In this document: positions 19,201-28,890 of the stretch, one piece after another
Layout of the letters: each line of letters starts with the position of its first letter
Numbering within the stretch: the stretch's first letter is position 1
Assembly (NCBI GenBank): GCA_046329055.1
Contig: JAXLVK010000001.1
Span: 1 to 64,000, forward strand
Direction: 5' to 3'
From: JADKCL01 sp046329055
Lineage (GTDB): Bacteria > Bacteroidota > Bacteroidia > J057 > JADKCL01
DNA length: 64,000 bases
Made by a program: the position numbers and the translations under genes
Notes under the pieces: model-generated
Told to the model about the DNA's origin: nothing
Database searches by the model: none
The model's input: the letters and a program-made list of their open reading frames with translations, nothing else

Positions 19201-20116
19201 GCTAATTCGCCCGCTCACACTTCCACCCGTTCTCACACTCACACCCAAACCCGCACCCAGGATGTCTTCTGCGTGGACCTAGAGGAATGGTTCCACATCG
19301 GCGGCCCGCAAAACCCTTATGAGGACATCTCGCTTTGGGACGGCGCCGAGCAATTGGTGGAGCGCGATGTGGATGTCTTGCTGGAAATGCTCGCCGAAAC
19401 GGGCAACAAGGCGACTTGGCTGACCGTGGGCTGGGTGGCCGATCGATATCCAAAATGATGCACAAGATCGTGAATGCCGGACATGAGATCGGTTGCCACG
19501 GATATTACCATAAAATGGTGTGGACGCAGACACCGGAGGAATTTCGCGAGGACATCAACCGCAAGACCTTGCAAGACATCACCGGACAAAGCATCGACGC
19601 GTACCGCGCTTACCTTTCCATGACCCGGGAGACATTTTGGGCCTATCCATCTTGGCAGAGGAGGGCTTTACCATCGACGTGTCCCTCGTCCCGGCCCCCG
19701 CGACAATGGCGGGTGATCGGATTCCAGCGCGACCCGCTCAAGCTGCACCTCGACGAGGGCGACATGGTCGTATTCCCCGTGACCGTGATGGACTTCGCAG
19801 GCCGCTCCACCCAATTCAGCGGCGGCGGACACCTGCGTGCATTCCCCACCAAGGTGATCGACTACGGATTCGCCCAAAACCACAAAGCCGGCCGCCCAGT
19901 GATGGCCTACATCCACCCAGAAGTCAACCCTGAACAACCCAGGATCAAGGGCCTGCCCCTCAAGTACTTCACCGCTTACTACGGCCTGAAATCCGTGAAG
20001 CGGAAGCTGATGCATTTGATGAAGAATGCAGCTTCACAACCATCTCGGACGCCGTCCACGGATTCAAGGCACTGCCGGAATACAGCCTAGTGGACGGGGA
20101 AATGGTGCGGGAGTAA
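19201..20116 (+). pseudogene. Polysaccharide deacetylase (NodB-like, DUF3473-type), frameshifted
   Basis: The frame ANSPAHT...DVFCVDLEEWFHIGG (from ~19201) gives the NodB first motif with catalytic and metal Asp (VDLEEW). ATWLTVGWVADRYP leads after a shift to NAGHEIGCHGYYH, the HxxxH-type metal site. The C-terminal YIHPEVNPEQPRIKGLPLKY resembles the DUF3473 tail of deacetylases in exopolysaccharide loci. The true 3' end, FTTISDAVHGFKALPEYSLV to the stop at 20116, is out of frame with the preceding part. Expected role: de-N-acetylation of an extracellular or envelope polysaccharide. Confidence 0.8.
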
Positions 20117-20117
20117 T

Positions 20118-20162
20118 GCCAGAAGCGTTGCGAGCGCTAAGAGCGCTCGCAACGCTTCTGGC
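20118..20162. terminator. Perfect 21-bp hairpin between convergent genes
   Basis: GCCAGAAGCGTTGCGAGCGC plus T (20118-20138) pairs perfectly with 20142-20162 around an AAG loop. It lies between the converging deacetylase and mobA genes and probably ends transcription from both sides, although flanking T-tracts are weak. Confidence 0.6.
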
Positions 20163-20170
20163 AAATCAAC

Positions 20171-20785
20171 CTAGCAATCCTGTAAATCCTGTGAATTCTG
20201 AGAATCCTGCTCCAGGTCCCCCGGTGTATTGAAATTCCGGAACCACCCCGCATCAAACCCCGGCAGGTACAAATCTGGCTCCAGCACCGCTGCACCCACC
20301 ACTTCCAGAGCCACGCTGATTTTCAATTGCCGACGCTCCACGAGCCGCTCGAAATCCGGCAATGCCCTCTTGTGGTACAACCCAGCCAAGGGCTGCAAGC
20401 GATCCTCCCAGCGGCAGACCATCGCGGCTTCATCATCGTAGCTCTCCAGCATCCATTGAATCAATGCCACATTCATCAGAGGCATGTCGCAACTGAGGAC
20501 GATGTTCAGATCCGCTTGAGAATGCCGCAACCCAGTCACAATTCCCGCTAGGGGGCCGAGGTCATGGTACTCATCAGCGACCACAGGCAGCCCAAATGCC
20601 TTGTATTCCTCCCGGTTCGCAACGATCAGCACATCTTTCGTAAACGATCGCAGCAATTCCAGTCCCCAGGCCGCCATGGGCCGGCCACGAAAGTCCACGA
20701 ATCCCTTGTCACGACCCATGCGGGAGCTTTTGCCACCTGCGAGGAAAATGGCGCCGAGGGAGGGCAATGGGGCATCCGTGCTCAT
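20171..20785 (-). CDS. mobA: Molybdenum cofactor guanylyltransferase
   Basis: A 204-residue protein. It has the MobA/GT-A nucleotide-binding motif AIFLAGGKSSRMGRDKG near residues 10-27, RPMAAWGLELL, GPLAGIVTGL and the metal-binding SCDMPLM. MobA transfers GMP from GTP to molybdopterin to make Mo-bis-MGD in the cytoplasm. The ATG at 20785 is chosen because it directly precedes the domain; an in-frame codon at 20818 would add 11 residues. No other moa/moe genes are in the window. Confidence 0.9.
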   Translation of the reverse strand: MSTDAPLPSLGAIFLAGGKSSRMGRDKGFVDFRGRPMAAWGLELLRSFTKDVLIVANREEYKAFGLPVVADEYHDLGPLAGIVTGLRHSQADLNIVLSCDMPLMNVALIQWMLESYDDEAAMVCRWEDRLQPLAGLYHKRALPDFERLVERRQLKISVALEVVGAAVLEPDLYLPGFDAGWFRNFNTPGDLEQDSQNSQDLQDC

Positions 20786-20867
20786 GCCGCGAAAGGTAGG
20801 GCTTTTTGGGGAGCACATGATTCCTACACACCAAATCCTCAGCGACCAAGGTGGCTGGGAGGCCGTG

Positions 20868-22340
20868 CTATTTGAGCCGGAACCTCCCTTTATCGAAAAC
20901 GAACAATTGGCGCCCGACTTTCAGCTGCCTCCCCTCTGCCATGCGGGAGAGATCGTTCAATTCCTGCTCCATCGTGTAGAAGTTGCCTCCCGTCTTGGCG
21001 GCTAGGTTCAGGTAATCGACATTGACCATGCCCCAAAAGGTGCCACAGAGGATGATGTCCACTGGGATTTTCTTCTCTAGTAGCTCTGGGATCAGTTTCG
21101 GATCACGGATGGGTGCGAGGTTGTCAGCGATCATCACGATGCGGTCCGGCTGGGTCGATGAACTGCTGATGGCACGCAGCATCGCTTCGATGTTGTTCTC
21201 GGGGCCCATGCCTCCAAACCCCTTGGACATGGCCAACTGCGCGGTCTTCTCGATTTCGGCGATGTCTTCGCTCTTGACGGGATAGACGCCATTGGACTTG
21301 CCGATGGGGCCGTCGGGGCGGGCGTCACCGTCATTGAAGAAGGCGAAGCGGTCCAAGGGATCGACGGTGGCATGCAGCCTGCGCCAGGTGAGGGTCTGCG
21401 TGGTATAGGGATACATGCTACCCGTGACATCCTCCACCACGATGACATTTTTCCATTCATGGGCATGGGCGTTGAATGTCTTGATGATAACAGAGTCATG
21501 GAAGGAGAGCGTGGTCCACTTGTCCCAAGTATAAGCACTGGGGTCAAAGCCGGAAGCGAATCGCTTGCCTTCACAGTCAATGTTGAGGACCTTTTTGGGC
21601 TCCAGAGTGTCATGAGTGAAGTAGGTCTGCATATGCCGTTTCCAGATGCCCCGGGTATCGTACAGGACGCCCTTGGCCCGCTTGGCACGGTTGCGGGGGA
21701 AGTATTTGCCTGTCGGATGAGGAACGGCCCGGAACCGGGGGATGTAGGAAATGGTGGTGTCGCAGGTCTTCTCCAAGATCAACCGAATGCCGGGAACGTG
21801 GTTGTTCGGCAGCGTGTCGCCGAGCCAACTGTGCATGATGTCGAGCTCGGCGGAGCTTGTGAGGGTGCCTTTGCTTGCTCCAGAATAGGAGGAACTGCGC
21901 TGGTGGAAGATGAACCCATGAAAAAATGCCTCGGCTTGCGGCTTGTCCTGGTCCTCCACCTGCTCGATGATCCGCCACAGGATGGCCGTGTTCTCGAACA
22001 GCTCCGGCATGAAGGCTTGGAGGGCCACCAACCTGCGACGGTTCAGCTCCACCTGAGAAAATGACGGGGATTCCCGGAACGAGGAATACACCAAATCAAT
22101 GGCATAGACCGCCTTGGAGCGCAGCCGGGTACGCATGGCGGGATTGTCAATCTGCGCATCGTCGAAACCCATGGACAATGCCTCCTGGTAAAACGGGAGG
22201 TGACGGCTGTCCACGGGAGTTTCGGTCCGTTGAATGGGAAGGCTCAGGATATGGTCGATGGTCACTGCCTGGGCCGAAGCATTGGCAGGAGATAGGATAC
22301 ACAGGATTGCTACGATGAGGACTAGATAGCTGATTTTCAT
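20868..22340 (-). CDS. Secreted protein with von Willebrand factor A-like domain
   Basis: 490 residues with a clear signal peptide (MKISYLVLIVAILCILSPAN then ASAQA). Residues ~300-450 resemble a vWA fold: VIVVEDVTGSMYPYT carries a DxTGS version of the MIDAS motif, followed by FAFFNDGD, GMGPENNIEAMLRAI and RIVMIADN. The N-terminal 280 residues are helical and unassigned. Probably periplasmic or outer-membrane-associated. It is transcribed divergently from the T9SS gene at 22667. No partner identifies its role. Confidence 0.7.
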   Translation of the reverse strand: MKISYLVLIVAILCILSPANASAQAVTIDHILSLPIQRTETPVDSRHLPFYQEALSMGFDDAQIDNPAMRTRLRSKAVYAIDLVYSSFRESPSFSQVELNRRRLVALQAFMPELFENTAILWRIIEQVEDQDKPQAEAFFHGFIFHQRSSSYSGASKGTLTSSAELDIMHSWLGDTLPNNHVPGIRLILEKTCDTTISYIPRFRAVPHPTGKYFPRNRAKRAKGVLYDTRGIWKRHMQTYFTHDTLEPKKVLNIDCEGKRFASGFDPSAYTWDKWTTLSFHDSVIIKTFNAHAHEWKNVIVVEDVTGSMYPYTTQTLTWRRLHATVDPLDRFAFFNDGDARPDGPIGKSNGVYPVKSEDIAEIEKTAQLAMSKGFGGMGPENNIEAMLRAISSSSTQPDRIVMIADNLAPIRDPKLIPELLEKKIPVDIILCGTFWGMVNVDYLNLAAKTGGNFYTMEQELNDLSRMAEGRQLKVGRQLFVFDKGRFRLK

Positions 22341-22666
22341 GGCAATTTGATTTCTTGGCGTTCAACGAGATTCCTCGCCCGATTATTGCAGCAACAGGAA
22401 TCTTCTCTCAAGGACAATTGAATTTTCCATGGGTTGCGCCCCTGATTGCTGACCTCCTCCTAATCCCTGATGACGCAAAAAGTAACCCGCACTCGAGGAG
22501 TATTTTTTCAAGCCATCCAGAGGCCATTCGGCGCTGGGCGGTCGAGATCACCCGATGGAATTGTATCACAGCCTGTTGACAGTCAATTATTCCCCGTTCA
22601 GTTTCGACCAAGGCCCATGATTTTCTCCAAAATCCTACCTTCGGCAATAATTCAAGAGCAATCGAA

Positions 22667-25291
22667 ATGATCAGGACCACATTGGGCAGAACCATCTTGG
22701 CAACGCTTGTCATGATTGGGGTTGGATTTGCATTCAATCCCTTGCAGGCAGGAGTAGCTTACGGCGCCCACATCGAATACGAATGCGTAAATCCCTGCAC
22801 AACACGCGTATTCCTGCGGATGTACAGCGATTGCACCATCTCCTGCTACTGGGGGCCTGGTTGGGTGCGCTGGAAACCCAGTTCGCAGCTGCTTTGCCCC
22901 ACGCAGCCTACAGTCCTAGGTGGGTTTTCTCCCCAGGTTGTGACGGAATATTCCCCCGTGTGCCCCGGTCAGCCCACCAACTGCAACGCTCCAGGAGCTC
23001 CTTCGATTGGCTTGGACGAGTATGTTTGGTACCGAGAATACGACATCTGCAGCGCCAGCCCCTGCAACTATCAATTGGTATGGCAACAGTGTTGCCGTGA
23101 CTACAGTGTGAATAGCCTGATCAATCCACAATCGCAGAGCCTATGCATGAATGCGACTTCGATCACGACTGGACTGGCCAGTTGCGACAACAGTCCGAAG
23201 TTCATCATCGAACCCAGGGTCAGGCTATGTGCGGGCCAGGACCATGCCATCTCCTTCGGGGCCTACGATGTGGACGGAGATTCATTGTCCTACCAACTTG
23301 CCTCCTGCTACTATGATTCCGTCACGCCATCCAGCTATGCGGTTGGTTATTCGCCCGCGCAGCCCTTTGGTAGCTCATGGAATGTCTCCTTGGATCCGCG
23401 CACGGGTATCCTCAGCATGGATGCACAGCCCGGCAACGCTTTGACGACCATCGTCTGCGTCACGGTGAATGAATACCGAAATGGCACCTGGATTGGCTCC
23501 GTGCAGCGCGACATTCAAATCCTTGTCTTCAACTGCGGAGCCAACGTCACACCGACCATGCAATCGCTCACCAACGTCACAGGAGCAACCGGCATCGTCG
23601 GGGACGCCGTTTACCGCTGTTCACCCGGCCCCATCTGCATGGACATCCCCACCGCTGACCCCAATTCCAGCCAAAATCTCACGCTGGTCTGGGATGGCCG
23701 ACTACCGGGTGCAACATTTTCCGATGCCAACACCCTGATCTCCAACGACTCGATCTTTGGAACGGGGGCCAATCCCCCGATTGGGCGGCTCTGCTGGACT
23801 CCTCCCGGAAATGGCATCTACCGCACACGCTGCTACGTGTTCGATGACAACTGCCCCTACATCGGGATCCAAGAGCGCTGCATCACATTCTACATCGGCC
23901 CCTACGCTGGTGGCTCGACCGCGACAGCGACCATGCTGCCCTGCATCTTCAGCGGATTCACTGCGACCTTTAATGCGAGTGGTTGCGGCCCGGGCCCATT
24001 CAGCTACACTTGGAGCGGCGCAGGTGGCCTCAGTGGGACCTCGCAATCATTCGGTTACACCTACGCAGCGCCCGGCAACTACCCCTGGCAATGCATCATT
24101 ACCGACGGCAACACGGTACATGACACGATTCAGGACACGGTCACGGTCATCGGGCAGCCTGCTTGGCTGAGCCTGATCACCGGAAATGTCGGCCTCGACA
24201 CCTGCGCTGGATCGCTGATGAACACCCTGCTCGCTGGGGCTTACAATTCGTATGCTTGGAACACAGGGTCCACGTCCCCCCTCCTCAATGTCACCTCTCC
24301 CGGGTTCTATTCTGTGACCGTTACTGATGGCAATGGCTGCCTGTTCCAGGACACTGCGACCGTGGCACTGCAACCGGTGGACATCAAGGGAATCGCCCGC
24401 ACCAGCCTTGGAACCTACTTGGTCGGTCAAAAAATCTACCTCATCCAGCACGACACAGCGCAGCAGGCGCTCTGGGCCATCGACTCCGTGATCACCGATG
24501 CATTTGGCTACTACCAATTCTGCAATGTCACGGACACCATCGTCTTCATCAAGGCGGCTCCGGACAGCTTGGCCTACCCATTGGAAATGCCGACCTACGC
24601 CATGCTTTCGCTGTTTTGGAATTCCGCGACGCCGTATTACCCGCTCACGCAACTGCCCCTGACGGTGAATTTCTCAACGCTCAGCGGGGCAAATCCGGGT
24701 GGGCCGGGCTTCATCGGGGGATTGATTTCCCAAGGCGCGAACAAGACAGGCGCGATCGGTGATCCGGTCGTCGGGCTGAGGGTCTTCCTCCGTGACAAGA
24801 CCTTCGGCACGGTTCTAGGCTTCCGCGAAACCAACGCCAACGGCTACTTTTCCTTCAGCAACCTGCCATTGGGCGATTATGAAATCATTCCCGACCGCCC
24901 CACTGTGAGCATCACGAATGTCCCGCAACTGACACTCGACAACCAGCATCCCAGCTACGACAGCTTGGATTTCCAAATGCACAGGTATTGGTTGGAGTTG
25001 GTGATGGGCGGCAGCACCGCGGTGTCCCCTGCCTTGCCGATGGATTTCAGCATTGCTCCGAATCCGTTCCAGGGTGGGACACGCATCCAACTTGACCTGC
25101 CGGATGCAGCCCCGGTGGAAGTCGCCATCAGTGATGTGATGGGTCGGCGCATCGGGACGATTTCCACAGGATGGATCAAGGCGGGACACCACGAATGGCA
25201 ATGCGGTGAAGGTTTGGATGCGGGAGTCTATTTCATTGGTTTGCGCATCAATGGGGGCCATTGGGTCCAGAAAATGGTGAAGATGGACTGA
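22667..25291 (+). CDS. T9SS-secreted Cys-rich protein with PKD-like and SdrD B-like domains
   Basis: 874 residues with a signal peptide (to ~residue 34). The first ~300 residues form a cysteine-rich module seen in many Saprospiria exported proteins: IEYECVNPCTTRVFLRMYSD, QCCRDYSVNSL, GAYDVDGDSLSYQL and VNEYRNGTWIGSVQRDIQIL. A PKD-like domain (PFSYTWSGAGG, FGYTYAAPGNYPWQC) and an SprB-like stretch follow at ~430-560. A carboxypeptidase-regulatory/SdrD B-like fold (ETNANGYFSFSNLPLGDYEI) is near ~715, and a T9SS type A sorting domain (FSIAPNPFQGG, GVYFIGLRING) ends the protein. Predicted surface or secreted; binding partner unknown. Confidence 0.85.
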   Translation: MIRTTLGRTILATLVMIGVGFAFNPLQAGVAYGAHIEYECVNPCTTRVFLRMYSDCTISCYWGPGWVRWKPSSQLLCPTQPTVLGGFSPQVVTEYSPVCPGQPTNCNAPGAPSIGLDEYVWYREYDICSASPCNYQLVWQQCCRDYSVNSLINPQSQSLCMNATSITTGLASCDNSPKFIIEPRVRLCAGQDHAISFGAYDVDGDSLSYQLASCYYDSVTPSSYAVGYSPAQPFGSSWNVSLDPRTGILSMDAQPGNALTTIVCVTVNEYRNGTWIGSVQRDIQILVFNCGANVTPTMQSLTNVTGATGIVGDAVYRCSPGPICMDIPTADPNSSQNLTLVWDGRLPGATFSDANTLISNDSIFGTGANPPIGRLCWTPPGNGIYRTRCYVFDDNCPYIGIQERCITFYIGPYAGGSTATATMLPCIFSGFTATFNASGCGPGPFSYTWSGAGGLSGTSQSFGYTYAAPGNYPWQCIITDGNTVHDTIQDTVTVIGQPAWLSLITGNVGLDTCAGSLMNTLLAGAYNSYAWNTGSTSPLLNVTSPGFYSVTVTDGNGCLFQDTATVALQPVDIKGIARTSLGTYLVGQKIYLIQHDTAQQALWAIDSVITDAFGYYQFCNVTDTIVFIKAAPDSLAYPLEMPTYAMLSLFWNSATPYYPLTQLPLTVNFSTLSGANPGGPGFIGGLISQGANKTGAIGDPVVGLRVFLRDKTFGTVLGFRETNANGYFSFSNLPLGDYEIIPDRPTVSITNVPQLTLDNQHPSYDSLDFQMHRYWLELVMGGSTAVSPALPMDFSIAPNPFQGGTRIQLDLPDAAPVEVAISDVMGRRIGTISTGWIKAGHHEWQCGEGLDAGVYFIGLRINGGHWVQKMVKMD

Positions 25292-25365
25292 ATCCAAGCG
25301 TCCTCATTTGGCGACCAGGGGGGACGAATTCTTCACAGTCCTACAAACTCTCTGGGAATTTGCAT

Positions 25366-25373
25366 TAATTTTG
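25366..25373 (+). promoter_or_regulatory. Candidate -7 element upstream of the CFA-synthase-like gene
   Basis: TAATTTTG matches the Bacteroidota -7 consensus TAnnTTTG, about 65 nt before the ATG at 25438. No good -33 TTTG is present at the usual spacing. Confidence 0.35.
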
Positions 25374-25437
25374 CCGCGTCGAACGGCCTGCGAGGGTCGG
25401 CGGCACTTTACTAGGTAGAATCAACCCCCCAAAGAGT

Positions 25438-26415
25438 ATGGCTGAGACCGAAACCGTCTTGAAACCCACCACTGACACCGGAAAAAGCCCCGGTGTGCAC
25501 TATGTCAAGACCAAGAAGGAAGAACTCGACTTCTGTTACACTGTTCCCGACAAGATCTTCCAGTTGAGCTTGGGCAAGAACGCCCACTTCAGCAACGCCC
25601 GCTTCATGGGTGACTTCTCCATGACCCTCGAAGAGGGCCAAAATGCCAAGTGTGAGTACATCGCCAAGATGTGCGGCCTCCACGAAGGCAGCAAGGTGCT
25701 CGATCTCGGTTGCGGCTGGGGCGGCATCCTGCAATACCTCAAGACCCACTACAAAGTCAAGGAAACTGGCGTGGTGCTGGCCGACGGCCAATACTTCCAC
25801 TGCAAGGAGACCGGACTGAACGTCCACCAAAAGGACATGCGTACGGTCAAGCCCGAGGACTTCGGCACATTTGATGCAGTCGTCGCATCCGGCAGCTTTG
25901 ACCACGTGCTCAGCTACGAGGAATTCCTCGAAGGCAAGAAGGAGCAAGTCTATCGCGCCTGGTTTGACATGGTTGCCGACCTGCTGCCCATCGGTGGCAA
26001 GCACTACATGCAGACCATGACCTTTGGCCGGAAGATCATCCCCCGCGAGACTTGGGACATCAATGCGCCCACCGACAGCGACGAATTCACCATGGCCCTG
26101 ATGGTCAAGCAGTTCCCCCTGAGCTGGTTGCCCTACATGGACGAGGAGATCATCGAGTACGCCAGCCACCGCTTCAAGCTCGTCGAGCACAGCAGCGGCC
26201 GCCTGGACTACGTCGAAACCAACCGCCGCTGGACCGAGGCCTACAAGAAGTTCCAACTGAAGAAGTACTGGTACTACCTGACCATGCTTCCCAAGTGGCT
26301 CACCGACAAGGAATTCCGCCACGTCGCCAGCTTCTTGAAGTACGCTCCAAACCGCCGCTGCTTCGAGCGCGAGCTGTTCGATCACTTCCGCTTCGTATTC
26401 GAGCGCGTGAAGTGA
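25438..26415 (+). CDS. Cyclopropane-fatty-acyl-phospholipid synthase-like methyltransferase
   Basis: A 325-residue class I SAM methyltransferase of the CFA synthase/mycolic-acid methyltransferase family. Features are FCYTVPDKIFQLSLGKNAHF (residues ~31-51), SAM motif I VLDLGCGWGGILQYL (~86-100), FDAVVASGSFDHV, and the C-terminal FELD-type region with RRWTEAYKKF and FERELFDHFRFVF. The family methylates lipid acyl chains using SAM. It is shorter than E. coli Cfa (~380 aa) because it lacks the N-terminal domain, so the exact substrate is uncertain. Single gene with its own terminator. Confidence 0.85.
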   Translation: MAETETVLKPTTDTGKSPGVHYVKTKKEELDFCYTVPDKIFQLSLGKNAHFSNARFMGDFSMTLEEGQNAKCEYIAKMCGLHEGSKVLDLGCGWGGILQYLKTHYKVKETGVVLADGQYFHCKETGLNVHQKDMRTVKPEDFGTFDAVVASGSFDHVLSYEEFLEGKKEQVYRAWFDMVADLLPIGGKHYMQTMTFGRKIIPRETWDINAPTDSDEFTMALMVKQFPLSWLPYMDEEIIEYASHRFKLVEHSSGRLDYVETNRRWTEAYKKFQLKKYWYYLTMLPKWLTDKEFRHVASFLKYAPNRRCFERELFDHFRFVFERVK

Positions 26416-26464
26416 GTTGACAATTGAAAGTTGACAGTTGAGAATCGACTGCACAGATACAGAA

Positions 26465-26498
26465 AGCGGAGGACTTGGTCCTCCGCTTTTGCTTTTCG
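26465..26498 (+). terminator. Intrinsic terminator of the CFA-synthase-like gene
   Basis: AGCGGAGGAC (26465-26474), a TTG loop, then GTCCTCCGCT (26478-26487) and TTTGCTTTT. Confidence 0.85.
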
Positions 26499-26535
26499 GG
26501 GTTGGTCAGGTCTCAAACAAATCCTGAAATTCATT

Positions 26536-26630
26536 GAGCCCCCCCTCAACCATCCCCTATCAACCATCCCATGTCAACTATCAACCATCCCATGTCAACT
26601 ATCAACTATCCCCTATCAACTATCAAAAGA
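26536..26630. repeat. Short tandem repeats of the CAACTATCCC / CAACCATCCC type
   Basis: Around eight copies of a 10-18 bp pattern (CTATCAAC, CCATCCCATGTC) fill the gap between two convergent genes. A second run of the same type lies at 57842-57890, directly before hisB. Confidence 0.8.
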
Positions 26631-27330
26631 GGTGCTCAAACCCCTTCGCCACAAAGTAGGCCACCGTCGCTGCAGCCACGCCGATACCAGTCACCTTGAC
26701 AGCACCCCAGAGGGGCTTTTGGCCAGTGATCCTGCTTTTGAAGTAGCCGAAAACGAACAAGCTGATCACCGTCAGGATGCCTGAGGCGATCAACCCCTTG
26801 GTGGGCGTCGAGGTGAAAATATAGCCCAACAACGGAATCATCCCGCCAACGATGTAGGCGATGCCGATGGTAAAGGCGGAATTCCGGGCGCGCTTGGGAT
26901 GCGGCTCCTCCAATCCCAACTCGAATTTCATCATGAAGGCGACCCACTTGTCCTTGTCACGGGCGAGTTCCTCCACGATCAATTCCTGCGATGTGGTGCT
27001 CAGGCCCATGTCGGCGAAAATCTCCCTCACCTCCTGCTTTTCGCGGTCAGGCAGGTGATCCACCTCGTAGTATTCGCGTTTGAGCTCGGACTGATAATGC
27101 TCCTGCTCCGTCTGTCCGGCGAGGTAGCCACCCAGGCCCATGGCGATGGAACCCGCCACGATCTCTGCCACGCCTGCCGTGATCACCAGTGCATTCGAAT
27201 CCACCGCACCGCTGAGGCCCGCCGCCAATGCAAAAGGAACCGTGAGCCCGTCCGACATGCCGATGACGATGTCCGTGATGAACTCACTGGATTTCAGGTG
27301 TTTCTCCTGATGAGGAGTATGTGCATCCAT
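26623..27330 (-). CDS. VIT1/CCC1-family transporter
   Basis: 235 residues from ATG 27330 (an upstream in-frame codon at 27417 adds an unlikely 29-residue lead). The family signature SEFITDIVIGMSDGLTVPFA is near the N-terminus. Membrane segments include LVITAGVAEIVAGSIAMGLG and GGYLAG. A cytoplasmic Glu-rich metal-binding helical region follows (EQEHYQSELKREYYEV, ADMGLS), then three C-terminal membrane segments. The family exports Fe2+ or Mn2+ from the cytosol. Monocistronic and convergent with the CFA-like gene. Confidence 0.88.
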   Translation of the reverse strand: MDAHTPHQEKHLKSSEFITDIVIGMSDGLTVPFALAAGLSGAVDSNALVITAGVAEIVAGSIAMGLGGYLAGQTEQEHYQSELKREYYEVDHLPDREKQEVREIFADMGLSTTSQELIVEELARDKDKWVAFMMKFELGLEEPHPKRARNSAFTIGIAYIVGGMIPLLGYIFTSTPTKGLIASGILTVISLFVFGYFKSRITGQKPLWGAVKVTGIGVAAATVAYFVAKGFEHLF

Positions 27331-27606
27331 ATTGACAATGCTTTGATCGCCGAAAGATAAGTGGACTTCGCCCGGAATATCGCGAGATTCATCAGGATGA
27401 ATGGCGACCGAAATCATGGAAATATGGTAGCCGATTCCGAAGGTGCTCCTTCGTCGGCAATCAGTGCCTGAAAGCCCCCTCCAGGGCTACACGACGACAC
27501 GATATCTTACATCCTCAATGCGATCATCCCACCTCCCCATCGGCCCCAATCGAGCAAAAGAGAAGATTCCCCTTGGAAAAGACGACAAATCCACGTAGAT
27601 TGTGAC

Positions 27607-28872
27607 ATGTTCAGAGCCAACTACCTCCTTCGCCCATTCGTGGCACTTGCCCTTGTTTGCTGTGCATCAGGTCTTATTGCGCAGAACTTTGTCCCCAACC
27701 CCAGCTTTGAGACGCAAACCGGATGCCCCACCTCGCCCGGTGTATTCTCCATCGTTGGCAACTGGTACGTCGTCCCCAGCCACGGTGGTTCTCCGGACTA
27801 CCACCACGTCTGCGGCAACACCACCTTTGGCGTGCCCAGCAACATCTTCGGCAACCAGCTCGCTCGCACTGGGTCGGCCTATATTGGCTTCGTGACCCAC
27901 TTCGGCTCCGGCAACTTCCGTGAGTACCTGGAGGTGCAGCTCACTGCTAACTTGACCACGGGCACGAGTTATACCGCCACGGCTTACCTGACCCTCTCGG
28001 ATGGTTCAGGCTGGGCGACGGATGGCTTCGGCTTCTATTTCAGCGCCGCCTCGGTCTCGGGCACCGGTGCAAGCACTCCGCTACCCTTGGTACCACAGGT
28101 CTCCAACCCCACCAACAACTTCATCAACAGCTGGACCAATTGGCTGCCGGTGACTGGAAACTTCGTCGCCACAGCAGGGATGCGGTACATGACCATTGGC
28201 AATTTCAAGGCTGATGCCCTGACCAATGTCCAAGTGATGCCCTCGGGCTGGTCTTGGAACTACACTTATGCGGATGACTTCTCGGTGACGCCAGCGGTGA
28301 TCCTGAGTGCCCAGATGGGCGAATTTTCAGGAGAAGTCCAGAACGATGTCGCCGACCTCAACTGGGATACGCAATCAGAAGTGGGCACCATCTCCTACTC
28401 CGTGGAGCGTAGCATCGGCGATCTGAACCACTTCGAGGAAATCGGCGTCGTTTCAGCCAAGGGCAGCCCGGAACAGGCAGCAGCCTATTCATTTTCCGAC
28501 CCTGGCTTTCAACCCAGCAAGCTGAACTACTATCGCCTCAAGGAAATCGATCAAAACGGCGCTGGCGGCTACTCACAGACGATAGAATTGCATACCGACG
28601 GTCTTGTGAACGAGGTTTCCGTCATTGCCTACCCCAATCCGATCAATGCAGGTGATGTACTCCGATTGAACGTCAAGTCGAACATGGAGCAAGCGCTCAA
28701 GCTCGAAGTGATGGACATGACAGGTCGCCTCGTGGTGACCCAGGAGCTGGATGTCATTGTCGGTGACAATGTAGTGGACATGGGCACAGAAGGCCTCAAC
28801 CCAGCCTGTTACATCGCAAGGGTGACTGGACAGGACGTCCTTGAGACCGCCAAGTTCATGGTGACGAAGTGA
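27607..28872 (+). CDS. T9SS-secreted protein with CBM-like N-terminal domain
   Basis: 421 residues with a signal peptide ending near SGLIAQN. The N-terminal ~220 residues (NFVPNPSFETQTGCP, LEVQLTANLTTGTSYTATAY, YADDFSV) match the jelly-roll, carbohydrate-binding-like module often found after a PNPSFE motif in Bacteroidota exoproteins. Residues ~235-330 read as a fibronectin-III-like linker (YSVERSIGDLNHFEEIG, NYYRLKEIDQNG). The C-terminus is a T9SS type A sorting domain (VIAYPNPINAGD). Exported; ligand unknown. Confidence 0.85.
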   Translation: MFRANYLLRPFVALALVCCASGLIAQNFVPNPSFETQTGCPTSPGVFSIVGNWYVVPSHGGSPDYHHVCGNTTFGVPSNIFGNQLARTGSAYIGFVTHFGSGNFREYLEVQLTANLTTGTSYTATAYLTLSDGSGWATDGFGFYFSAASVSGTGASTPLPLVPQVSNPTNNFINSWTNWLPVTGNFVATAGMRYMTIGNFKADALTNVQVMPSGWSWNYTYADDFSVTPAVILSAQMGEFSGEVQNDVADLNWDTQSEVGTISYSVERSIGDLNHFEEIGVVSAKGSPEQAAAYSFSDPGFQPSKLNYYRLKEIDQNGAGGYSQTIELHTDGLVNEVSVIAYPNPINAGDVLRLNVKSNMEQALKLEVMDMTGRLVVTQELDVIVGDNVVDMGTEGLNPACYIARVTGQDVLETAKFMVTK

Positions 28873-28890
28873 CGAGTTCGACCAACAGAA

